Of a DNA stretch of 64,000 bases, positions 20,800 to 30,800 are shown piece after piece. Position 1 is the stretch's first letter, and the number at the start of each line of letters is the position of its first letter. This DNA is from Sorex araneus (taxonomy: Eukaryota; Chordata; Mammalia; Eulipotyphla; Soricidae), in NCBI RefSeq assembly GCF_027595985.1, contig NC_073305.1, positions 116,282,114 through 116,346,113 of the forward strand, in the 5' to 3' direction. The position numbers were made by a program, and so were the translations under genes. The notes under the pieces are model-generated. The model ran no database searches. It saw only the letters and a program-made list of their open reading frames with translations, and was not told the origin of the DNA.

Positions 20800-21090
20800 A
20801 AAAACCACTTCCAACACCCTGGGATAAGTTGCTTGTCTCTCATGCAAGAAAATGTCTGAAGCCCGGGATCTAGGCTGCAGTTGACACTCAATCACATTCA
20901 CAAGAATTCCCCTAACTGAATAAGCGCCAGGCCCAGGGCAGCGCTCACTTTTCCTTTCACTAGGTTCTAGCGGGCCCCGCCCCGACTTCCGCCTGGAACC
21001 CCGCCCCTTCCGGAGGGAAGTTCCGCTCTGCGCCTGTTCCCACCCCTCCGGTCCCGCCCCCTTCCGTAGCCTTTCGGAAGACTACAGGAG

Positions 21091-21101
21091 TTTGGCGCCA
21101 A
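21091..21101 (+). promoter_or_regulatory. Palindromic E2F binding site
   Basis: TTTGGCGCCAA is an ideal E2F/DP consensus. It sits about 150-200 bp upstream of the predicted first exon of CASP8AP2 and upstream of the CCAAT pair. Cell-cycle control of FLASH through this site is inferred, not shown. Confidence 0.6.
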
Positions 21102-21244
21102 CCGTGGGTTTTTTTTTCCCCCTCTGTCTCCTAAAGGCGGGAACTAGAGTTGTCTGCGCCGGAACGTGCTTTGCGTCTCCTCTGATTGGCCCCGGGGGCT
21201 CAGTTCCGCCCCCGCGTCCCCGACGGCGCTCTGGTATTGGCCGA

Positions 21245-21311
21245 GAGTCCCAGAAAGGTTTCAGCGTCCAGAAAGGATCCCGGGCTCTCTCTCGGGGCCG
21301 GGGCAGGGCGC
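21245..21311 (+). other. CASP8AP2: CASP8AP2 non-coding exon 1 (predicted)
   Basis: Ends at a perfect donor (GTAAGT at 21312-21317) in the CpG island, downstream of the CCAAT boxes. The start is approximate. The next exon carries the ATG, so this would be 5' untranslated. No transcript evidence is available; another donor in the island cannot be excluded. Confidence 0.5.
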
Positions 21312-22176
21312 GTAAGTTGCCTCGGGGGTCGTGTCTGTGAGGGGAATAACATTATGGGGTCGAGCTGCCGTGCTCCCCCCTCACCCCCCCGAAGCGGGGA
21401 GGTTGGTGACGCTGCGGGGAGGCAGAGAGTGGAAGGAAGCGGAGACGTCGGGGGCTGAGGGGGTCGCGTCTGGCCTCCGGGCCCTGGTCTTAGCCGCGTT
21501 CCCGCCGCCGCCCGTCGGCTCCTGCTTCTGAGTCCGCTCCGGGGGGGTCGGGAGGGGGTGGTCGCTGCGGCTCCTCGGAGCGGACGCGCGGAGACGTAGG
21601 AATTGTCCCCCTCTCCTCACCTCCAAAGCCGTCTCCTTGGGAGACGGGCTCAGAAGAGCCCGGGGCTAGGGACGCCTGGGAAGTTGGTGGCCCAGAGTCA
21701 GGTGATCTTTGGTGCTTTGGGTTCCCCAAGGCTCTGGCGTCCCGGGAGTTGTCAGGGTGTCGCTTCCACAGCGCCTCCCTGACAGGTCCGAGGCTCGGAG
21801 CTGCGCCGGGGAGATTCTCAGGGAACTGGCCCTGCGGAAAGAGCGGCTCGGCGTGGGCTGCTCCCCTCAGCCCTCTCTCGCCGTGCCTCGGCAGCCCCCA
21901 CCCCACCCCACCCGATTTCCTTTGGGCGCCTCTGATTTTGGAGGGGTGCGAGGGCGGTCCCAGAGCTTCTTCCCATTTCATTGCGAGAGAAATAAGTGAT
22001 GGGGAAGAAACACAGGCTTGTTGTTGGTTTTTTTCCTCAAAGAGGAATGCGTGCTCTCTTCTCCTTCATCTCAGGTCTGTCCTCGGGCTTTAGAGACTGC
22101 GCTGAGACCGGGTGGCTTTTGAGGCAAGTTTTTCTGTCCTGTGGAAAAGAGGGGAAAGTATGTGTCTCACAGGACT

Positions 22177-22320
22177 CTGGAGAGGATTCGGTGTAAGATT
22201 GATATTCTCAGAGCATTTAGGTTGAGAGAGAGAGAGAGAACAGGAGAGAGGTGAGAGAAGAGAGGTTTTCTGTGGAGATTTGGTGTGAAATTGATGCTCT
22301 CAGAGCACTTAGGTAGAGAG
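22177..22320 (+). repeat. Diverged tandem duplication with GA tract
   Basis: 22177-22228 and 22271-22320 share GATATTCTCAGAGCATTTAG-like and GATGCTCTCAGAGCACTTAG sequence, about 94 bp apart, separated by GAGA-rich DNA. Confidence 0.8.
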
Positions 22321-22616
22321 ACGAGAGAGAAGTTTTCTGTTCATTTCCCCATAGGTTTGTTTTTTTTTTTTTTTTGGTTCGTAGATTTTACTGGATCACA
22401 TTAAGGCCTTTTCCTTGGGCCTAAAAACACTTTTTCTTCTTCTTTCTCTCCAGATGCTTGTTTTGTTCCTTCAGTTTTCTACAAAAAACTTCCTTTAACC
22501 TGTCTTTTTTGAAAAGTCAAACGTTGATTCACCACTGCTTTGCAGTTCTGTGAAATACCAGTACAGCCTCAGACCTTCTGTATTTACAAACCTCATTGCA
22601 TCTCCCACCAAGTGGT

Positions 22617-22791
22617 TTTTTTTTTCTTTCTTTTTTTTTGGGTCACTATGCTCAGGGGTTACTCCTGGCTGTACACTCAGAAATTACTCCTGGAGGTGCT
22701 TGGGGGACCATGTGGGATGCTGAAGATTGAGTTCGGGGATGGCTGTATGCAAGGCAAAAGCCCTACCCACTATACTATCGCTTCATCCCCT
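22617..22791 (-). mobile_element. SOR-type SINE
   Basis: Clear minus copy, with a short deletion at its tail end. Confidence 0.88.
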
Positions 22792-22959
22792 TCCACCAAG
22801 TTTTTAGTGCCACCTCACTACCAAAATACGTCTTCCTCTACCCATTTCACATGTCTCCTTCCTCTCTAGTATTAGAACCAAGTTTTAACTCTTAAGGATT
22901 TTTTTTTTTAAGGAGGGGAGGGGTTTGCCAGTTCATTTGCTTTGGTTATTTATGTTTCA

Positions 22960-23670
22960 CATTCTAGTGAAACTATTTTGTAATTGTGTTTTACTTCCTA
23001 ACTTATTTCACTCAGTACCAGCGCCAATCTTGTTCCAAAAGGTACAATTTCATTTTTTTTCAGGAGATAAGTAGTATTTCATTGAGTTCGTTATCGATGA
23101 GCATTTATAATGCTCATCTTTGAACTATTAAGAATACAGTGTGGCTATGAGTAATAAGGATACAAATATCTCTTTGAAATAATGTTTTTATGTCCTTGGA
23201 ATACATACCTAAAAGTGATTTTGCTGGCTCATGGTTTCTCCATTTATGTCTTAGAAATCTTCATACTGTTTTCTATAGAAGCCACTCCAATTTACATTCC
23301 CACCAGTGGCATATCAGTTACTTTTTCTCCATTCTCCATACTTTCTTATTTCTCACTGATACTTATTTCGGTTTATCCTCACTGTCTTTTTTTTTTTTTG
23401 CCTTTTGGGTCACACTCGGCGATGCTCAGGGGTTACTCCTGGCTTTGCACTCAGGAATTACTCCTGGGGGTGCTCGGGGAACCATAGGGGATGCTGGGAA
23501 TCGAACCTTGGTCCTCTGCGTGCAAGGCAAATGCCCTACCCGCTTTTTATCACTCCAGCCCCAATCCTCACTGGTTATATTGGTGATATTTTATTGTGGT
23601 TTTGATTTACATTTCCCTGATAACAAAGTAAAGTTGAGCATTTTTCCAATAGTCTGTGGGCCTGTTGTGT
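22960..23670 (-). mobile_element. Old L1 ORF2 3' fragment
   Basis: Minus-strand remnant of the L1 ORF2 C-terminal region, recognisable from the order ACTTCCTAAC, CATTGAGTTCG, CCTTGGAATACATACC, ATTCCCACCAGTGGCAT and GATTTACATTTCCCTGATAA. It is highly diverged and split by a SINE (23388-23563). Confidence 0.7.
23388..23563 (-). mobile_element. SOR-type SINE in old L1
   Basis: Near-consensus copy flanked by ATCCTCACTG on both sides (about 23376 and 23564). Confidence 0.92.
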
Positions 23671-23875
23671 TGTCTTGACCTCTGTAGCATCTCTCCAGCC
23701 CCTGCTTCTGTCCTTTTCATATGAAAACTCTACTGTAGTGGCAGCTCTCATATTGAGATCCTCTCTTGTGGGAAAGTGGAAACATAGAGTAAGCCCTTTG
23801 CATAATATTATGATAGATAATACTTTTTGATAATACTTTTTAATCTCCCTCTTCCTTTCCAGAAGAATCACTAGT

Positions 23876-24050
23876 CTTTTTTTTTTCCTTTTGGGTCACA
23901 CCTGGCGATGCACAGGGGTTCCTCCTGGCTTTGCACTCAGGAATTACTCCTTGCAGTGCTCAGGGGACCATATGGGATGCTGGGAATCGAACCCAGGTCG
24001 GCCACATTCGTAAGGCAAACGCCCTATCCGCTGTGCTATCACTCCAGCTC
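23876..24050 (-). mobile_element. SOR-type SINE
   Basis: Near-consensus; flanks TCACTAGTCT and TCACTGATCT suggest a diverged duplication. Confidence 0.9.
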
Positions 24051-24507
24051 CTCACTGATCTTTATTATTCTAAGAGAGGCCATCTCAATCTGTGTCAGTC
24101 TTGCCCCATCTTCTTTATTATATACTTCAGTCTGTTAGACATCTGAATCTGGATGTCCTGATGATGATTTGACATGTCCTCTTTTGGTTATCTATTTTAG
24201 TTAAAAGCAGGACTATATTACCAAAGCTAGGAATGTTAGGGTTTTTAACAAATTGATAAATAGCAGCAGATTTTTTCATTATTACCTATTGACCTGTTGG
24301 ACCCTGTGCTGAGATCTGGCAATACATTGGTAACAGCAGAGCCAGACCTGGTCTTCATGGAGCTTGCAGTCAGTGAGTGAGATAGACACTTCTCTAGGAA
24401 TCATACAAAATATCATCCTCAACTGAAAAGAAGCCATGGAGAGGAAGGATATAGTAGTACAAATGGAGAGAGGGTTTAAGTCAAACTGGCAAAGAGAAAT
24501 TATTGAG

Positions 24508-24660
24508 TTGGGAAGAGCGCTTAAGTGGTACATCGAGGGCCTAGCATGGGCGAGGCCTTAGTTCAGTCCTTAGCGTTGTTTGTCTCCCTATGGGCCCCTG
24601 AGCTCTCAGATGCCCTACCCCTAACCTCTGGTAGTGCCCCTCCCCACACAACTGCCGATA
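24508..24660 (+). mobile_element. Old tRNA-related SINE
   Basis: Diverged head (GAAGAGCGCTTAAGTGGTAC) and weak body. Low confidence in the borders. Confidence 0.5.
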
Positions 24661-25609
24661 TGTGGCCTATATAAGATAAGGGTAAGTAGAGCATTGAGAA
24701 GAGATTCATCCTGCACAGAGCCTGTGTTGGAGGAGAACAAACGGTATACTCAGCGAGCTGAAAGAAGGCCCATATAATAGACTAAAGACTGATGTGTTAT
24801 GGGGACGAATATTGTAGACTGATAACTGCAAGGGTTGGCAAAGTTCAGGTCACTTCAGTTTTGTAAGTGGAGTTGGACACAATCTGTGTTTGACCTACGA
24901 TAAATTGGAATCACCAGGGGTTTATAGCAGAGGTGAGAATGTGATCAGCTTCACTCTTGGTTGGGGTCTGCTGGAGATCACACACTGGCACCCTGGCTGC
25001 CATATGGCGGTACCACTGGGGTCAAACTTAGCTCATGGTGTGCTGAGCATGTACTCACGCCAGTGAGTTATCTCTTGGGTCCTCAAATATATTTCTCATA
25101 AGGTAGCATTATAGCTTGTTCTGAGAAATTGAAATTGTAACCATGACACTGTGAAACCCTCCCTGTGAGCTGTTCATGCTGAGAATAGGCTTTGAGTAAA
25201 GGCTCATTGCATTCTCTTAGTAAATGTATGTGGTTTAAATCATGGACATAGATGTGTATTCTGGCTATTTAAGTCTCCTTTATGTGATTTTCTTGTTTAT
25301 TCATCATGCATTATTATTTTCTACTACTGTCATGGTGCCACTTCCAAAAATATTATCTATAGAATAACAGTAAGCAGAAGACTTGGGATACCAGGTACAG
25401 AAACTAGTACTATACATGCAAGGCATGTTCTGATTTTCTCTACTACTGACCACAGCCCTAGCCTGTTTATGTCTCTGTGTTTATGGAAGCCACTCAACGG
25501 TGTTTTCAGGGTGCTGTGAAGCTGAGGCTTGAACCTGACCTCAATACAGTAGTTCTTTGGCCATATTTACCACTTCATCTATCTCCTTAGCACCCTCTAT
25601 ACATTTACT

Positions 25610-25787
25610 TTTTTTTTCGCCACACCTGGTGGTGCTCAAGGCTCACACCTGGCTCCGTGCTCAGGTATGACTCCTGGCAGAACTCAGGCATGGGGGAGGG
25701 CAGGACCATATGAGGTGCCCAGGATTATACCAGGGTAGGCTACGTACAAGGCAAGTGACCCATTTGCTGTAGTATTGCTCTGATCGC
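25610..25787 (-). mobile_element. SINE, older
   Basis: CCACACCTGGTGGTGCTCAA start and TATTGCTCTGATC end. Confidence 0.82.
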
Positions 25788-26039
25788 TGGGTTTTCTTAA
25801 TGTGGAGAGTTAGCAAATTCAATATCTGTCTTCAGATTGCTAATGGTCTAATAGCTCTCCAATATGGCAGGTAACCTCTCCCCACAAATGGCTATTTGAC
25901 TTTAAAATGAAAAAGCAGTTTTGGAGTGTGCTAGGCCAAAATAATGTCATATGTTCCCCTCGCTTCACCATGATATGACTTCTAATGTATGAAACCTGTG
26001 AATATGTTGACATGGCAAAAGAAGTTTTGCAGGTGTAAT

Positions 26040-26118
26040 TTCTGAAAGGCTTTCTGGCTCAGTGGTAGAATACATGCTTCCCATGTATAGGGCCTTGTGT
26101 TGAATCCCCGATACTTCC
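26040..26118 (+). mobile_element. tRNA-like fragment
   Basis: GGCTCAGTGGTAGAATACAT resembles a tRNA D-arm/A-box and TGTTGAATCCCC a B-box. Probably an old SINE head rather than a functional tRNA gene, since a cloverleaf does not close cleanly. Confidence 0.4.
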
Positions 26119-26140
26119 CTCCAAAAATGCTGAGAATTTT

Positions 26141-26308
26141 GCTTTTTGGGTCACACCTGGCATTGCACAGGGGTTATTCCTGGCTCATGCACTCAGGAAT
26201 TACTCCTGGCAGTGCTCAGGGGACCATATGGGATGCTGGGAATCGAACCTGGGTCGCCCATAGGCAAGGCAAATGCCCTATTTGCTGTGCTATTGCTCCA
26301 GCCCCAAA
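26141..26308 (-). mobile_element. SOR-type SINE with 12-bp duplication
   Basis: Flanked by GCTGAGAATTTT (26129-26140 and 26309-26320). Confidence 0.93.
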
Positions 26309-26479
26309 GCTGAGAATTTTGAAATGGACAAAATATTTTGTATAATTTAGATGGCCTAGCATTACATGTGGGTTCTTAGTAGAAGAAACAGGAAGGATTG
26401 GGGAGATTGCTAATGGACTGGAGCATATACTCTGATGCTAGAGTCCCAGATTTGATCCTCAAGCACTGTTGCCTGAACT

Positions 26480-26875
26480 ACATTCCTACTGAAGAGCAGT
26501 TCTCGTGCTGTGTTCATATTGCCTTTGGGCATTTGCTATTCCCCTATGTTTCCCTATATGAATAGGAGACATCATTCTTTGTCAGTTCCTCTTTAACTTC
26601 GCTCAGCGTGATACTTTTCAGAGTCATACACAGCACAGCAAATTGCATGATTTTATCTTATTTATAGCTGAGTAATATTCCATTGCGTATCTGTATCATG
26701 GTTTCTTTATCCAGCCATCTGTTCTTGGAACTTGGATTGTTTCCAGATTTTGGTTACTGTGGATAGTGCTGCAAGAAACATAGGGATGCAGTTGTTTTTA
26801 TCTCATTGTATTTTGGGACCCTTGTGGTATATTCCAAGAAGTGGAATTGCTGGGTCAAATGGAAGTTTAGAGAAC
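26480..26875 (-). mobile_element. Old L1 ORF2 3' fragment
   Basis: Minus-strand L1 sequence with GAGTAATATTCCATTG, CAGCCATCTGTTC, GATTGTTTCCAGATTTTGG and CAAGAAGTGGAATTGCTGGG in the standard L1 order. Confidence 0.8.
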
Positions 26876-26923
26876 TTACGATATAGTTTTGTTATTTAGT
26901 GTATGGTTTAATTTTTATTTAGT

Positions 26924-27497
26924 TTGCAGTTTTGGTCCATACTCAGTGGTGCTCAGGGCTTACTCCTAGTTCTGTGCCTAGGGATCACTCCTGACAGGCT
27001 CTGGGTACCATGTACCTTGTAAGCACCCTACCTACTATACTATCACTCTGGTGCCATATGATTATTTTTGTATAAAAGTTGAGTTTTAAATTGGATTGTT
27101 TGATAAAATTATCATTATTACTTTGTGTCATGTTGTAACTGTTGACAAAATGTTAGAATTTTTTTTGGGGGGGGTTATACTCATTAATGCTCAGGGCTTT
27201 ATTCATTTAATGGCTCTGCACTCAGGGATCACTCCTGGTGGTGCTCAGGGTCCATACGGTAGGCCAGGGATCAAATGTGGTTTGGCAGCATGCAAGGCAA
27301 GTGTTGTACTTTTGCTTGGACTCTAGACTTTTTTGTTTTGTTTTTGGACCACACCTGGAGTTTCTCAGAGATTACTCCTGCCTCTGCACTCAGGAATTAC
27401 TTCTGGTGGTGCTCAGTGGACCGTATGGGATGCCAGAGATTGAACGCAGGTTGTCTGCATGCAGGGCAAGTGCCTTACCATACTATCTCTCCAGTTC
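26924..27497 (-). mobile_element. Three minus SINEs
   Basis: 26924-27056, 27159-27327 and 27331-27497, moderately diverged. Confidence 0.8.
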
Positions 27498-27649
27498 CCT
27501 AGACATTTTTTTTTCACTCCCACCCCCCCTCCCTGGACATTTTTAAGATCACAATAAGAGTAAAGATTCTCAGGAAATTGCTTTTAACTTAGAGCTAAGT
27601 TTAATCTCTGGATTTTAAAAGTGTAAAATTTTTATATTTAATACTTTAG

Positions 27650-27732
27650 ATGGCAACTATTAAAAGAATATAGGATCATGGCAGCAGATGATGATAATGG
27701 TGATGGACCAAGTTTATTTGATGTCTTTTCTG
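27650..27732 (+). CDS. CASP8AP2: CASP8AP2 exon 2 with start codon
   Basis: The ATG is at 27678 and codes for [18 protein letters not shown], the FLASH N terminus. It ends with one base of the next codon before donor GTAAGA (27733). The acceptor is placed at the AG of 27648-27649, so 27650-27677 is 5' UTR. This left boundary is less certain than the right one. Confidence 0.9.
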
Positions 27733-27815
27733 GTAAGAACTAATTTTAATTGTCTCTAAATTATTTAATCATTTACTTATTAAAATAATTTTAATATGTA
27801 TTTTAATTATCAAAA

Positions 27816-27846
<31 letters not shown>

Positions 27847-30800
27847 GCCAGGAGTAACACCCAGCGATGCACAGGGGTTACTCCTGGCTCTGCACTCAGG
27901 AATTACTCCTGGCAGTGCTCAGGGGACCATATGGGATGCTGGGATTTGAACCCGGGTCGGCCGCGTGCAAGGCAAATGTCCTACCTGCTGTGCTATCATT
28001 CCAGCTTCCAAAATAGTAATTTTAACAGTGTGTAGGCTTTAAACTTCTAGTTATTTTAGGCCACACTTTAGGGCCTCTCAGAAGTTACTCCCTAGAGTTC
28101 CTTGCCTGGGGATCACTCTCCAGTAGTGTTCAGGGGACCGTGTGGTACTGGAGATTGATCCCAGGCTTCCTGCCTAGAAATCGTGAAGTCTGTTCACGAT
28201 TGAGCTATTTCTGTTCCCAGTTAAAAGTTTAAAACATTGAGCTGTTTCTAGTCCCAGTTAAAAGTTTTTAAACATAGGTACAATTTTCAAGTTTTACAGT
28301 TTTTAATTTGGTTTAAAACCTCTAGTCTTCTGCAAAGATTTACTACAGTAGTATTGAGTTGCATACTGATGTTGTAAATGATATGCCACAGACAGTGGAT
28401 TCTGCTCTATTCCCCTGAAGAGTTATTATTATTTGTTTTGGGGGCCACACCTGATAGTGCTTGGGACATAGTCCTGGTTCTACACTTAGGGGTCACTATA
28501 GGCAGGGCTCAGGGGACTACAGAGCTGTTTTGGGAATAAAACCACTGTGGCTGCATTCAAGGCAAGTGCTTGATCCATTGTACTATTATATCAGTCTCTG
28601 ATTTTTTTTTTTTTCTTTAAGTATTTTTGGACTTGAGTTGGTTGTCATCACTTTGATCCTTTGAAGTTTGTTGTTTTTTTTGCTCTTTTTTTGGGGGGGT
28701 CACACCCGTTGATGCTCAGGGGTTACTCCTGGTTCTGCACTCAGGAATTACTCCTGGTGATGCTCGGGGGACCATGTGGGATGCTGGGAGTCGAACCCTG
28801 TGGGATGCTGGGAGTCGAACCTGGGTCAGCCACGTGCAAGGCAAATGACCTACCCGCTGTATTATTGCTTCAACCCAGAAGTTTGTTCATTTTAAACATT
28901 CTGCACAGCTAGTATTTTATCCCTAATATACCACCATCACCAGGACGATACTTTTTGACTTGTCCCTTCCATTTCTTTGTTTTGTGAGGTACTTCTCTGG
29001 CAGGAGGGAATAGCTCTTTTCTGACTGTTGCTCTTCTGTGTGATTGTCTTTGATTTTTAAGGGTCTTTTTCACCTGGGGCCCAAGAGGTACTACAGCGGG
29101 TTGAGCACTTGCCTTGTATGCTGCCTACCTGTATTTGATCTCCTGCACTGCCAGGATTAAGCCCTGAGCACTGTTAGGTGTGGCCCCCATATAAAAAAAA
29201 ACCTATTTCACTGATACAGTATGGGTAATTCGATTCTTGAGCCTGTGATGGTGGCCTAGTGCTGCTGCTCAGGCCCAAAGGTCCCAGGCTCTGAAAACAA
29301 GGTGTTTTGTTTTTCTTTTTCCTAACCGGGTTTGTGTTTTGGGGGGTTGGAAGGAGACCATACATGGAAATACCTGGGTCTTGTTCCAATTACGGTGCTT
29401 GGAGACCACTCCAGTTTGTACCCTGAGGACCTTGCAGTGCTGGGGATCAAACCTATAGTCTTGGAGCTATCTCCCTTACCCTGAAATTTAGTTTATAATT
29501 CTAAACTTAAGTCATAAATCTCTGCTAAGATCTTTTTTTGTTTTTGTTCGGGAGCCACACCTGGAAGTGTTCAGGGCTTGGTCCTGCCTATACACTCAAG
29601 GATCACTCCTGGCGGGACTCAGGGATTATAGTGGGTTCTGGGGGATTGAACCTGGGTTGGTTGTGTGCAAGGCAAGTGGCCCCCTTAAGATCCTCCTTTT
29701 TACAAGGCTTTATAAATATTTCTGATCAATTCTTTGAGTTTCATTTTTCGTCTGGCCCTTATGAGTAGGAATGGAAAATCTTTTTATTTTGTTTTGTTTT
29801 TGGGCCACAGCCAGCGATGCTCATGGCTTACTCCTGGATCTGCACTCAGGATTTGCTCTTGGTGATGTTCGGGGGAACATATGGGATGCCAGGGATCAAA
29901 CTTCAGTTGGCTGCATGCAAGGCACACACCTTACTTACCCTCTGTACTATAGCTCTGATCCCAGAAATGGAACATCTTTACTAAGGACATAAAATTAGTT
30001 TTGACTGCTCTTTGATTTCCTTGCAGCTTCTCCTCTTAAAAATAATGATGAAGGTTCATTGGATATCTATGCTGGGTTGGACAGTGCTGTTTCTGGTATG
30101 TAAATTCTGTTGTAAAAATAGCTGCCCTTCCCCCAACCAAAACATAACCTGCTTTTGTTTGATCAGCCTTTTGGAAATCTTTATTTTGTTGTCAGATTCC
30201 AGGAATAGCTTACTGTTTCAGAGTAGTTTGCCATTCTTTAAAATGATTACATGCAGGTAATTATTTACCTGCCTAAAACTTGGTAAGTAAAAGCAAATAG
30301 CACTCAGGTTTGTTTTTCATTTAGGACTCAGATTTAATTGACCGTATGCAAAAAATATTTTGTAATACTAAACATTTTGCATCATTAAAATACTGGTGCT
30401 ATTTGTACATATGTAACTATTCACACTGTAATTTCAGTTAAGTGGTATTAGATCTTTTTTTCGGGGGGTGGTGGTGGTTTTGTTTTTGTTTTCTATTTTT
30501 CTACACCGTGGTGGTGCCTAGAGCTTACTGCTTACTCGCTGTTCAGAGATCACTCCTCGTGGTGATTGGGGACCATATATGGTACAAGGGATTTGAACTG
30601 GGGTCAGGCACATGCAGATCAATTACCTTAACTTCTATTGTTTTAACCCAGAACTCTTTTCTTTTCCTTTTATTTTTCCCATATTTGGCCAAACCTGGTG
30701 GTACTCAGGGCTTACTCCTGGCTTTGCTCTCAGGGATCACTCCTGACAAGGCACAGGGACCATGTAGGGTATTGAGGATCAAACTTGGGGTGGCCGTATG

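Larger units (their letters stand above)
7480..20930. other. MDN1-CASP8AP2 intergenic region
   Basis: 13.4 kb between the two CpG islands, built largely from retroelements listed separately. Single-copy stretches are 8117-9040 (GC-rich part 8160-8520, no protein resemblance), 14241-14810, 15260-15630 and 15770-16080. None shows exon structure or an RNA gene that I recognise. Confidence 0.6.
20930..21960 (+). promoter_or_regulatory. CASP8AP2: CASP8AP2 promoter CpG island
   Basis: A CpG-dense block with no SINEs. In order it holds GC boxes and ETS-like CTTCCGGA (21007-21014), a perfect palindromic E2F motif TTTGGCGCCAA (21091-21101), and two inverted CCAAT boxes (ATTGG at 21185-21189 and 21236-21240), about 50 bp apart. 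A consensus donor follows at 21312. The layout places transcription start at about 21245-21290. E2F plus paired CCAAT boxes is the usual grammar of S-phase genes and fits the histone-mRNA role of FLASH; that link is inference. The gene has no equivalent island elsewhere in the window. Confidence 0.75.
21312..27649 (+). other. CASP8AP2 intron 1 contents
   Basis: 6.3 kb. After the CpG island come a diverged tandem duplication (22177-22320), L1-derived sequence interrupted by a SINE, a second old L1 piece (26480-26875) and several SINEs, listed separately. The stretch 24250-24500 resembles an ancient mammalian interspersed repeat (ATGGAGCTTGCAGTCA and neighbouring motif). 24690-24930 and 25085-25400 look single-copy with no coding signal. 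Confidence 0.55.
27733..30026 (+). other. CASP8AP2 intron 2 contents
   Basis: 2.3 kb holding SINEs of several ages (27827-28008, 28053-28220, 28429-28597, 28672-28876, 29074-29202, 29345-29480, 29530-29700, 29781-29962), a short tandem duplication (28202-28276) and a hairpin (28179-28201). No coding signal is seen. Confidence 0.55.

Noticed and set aside
21490-21981. 163-codon minus frame in the CASP8AP2 CpG island
   Set aside because: Compositional artefact of the GC-rich island; no family resemblance and no splice support.
26040-26118. True tRNA gene
   Set aside because: Box-like motifs are present but no clean acceptor or T-arm pairing; it fits an old SINE head better.
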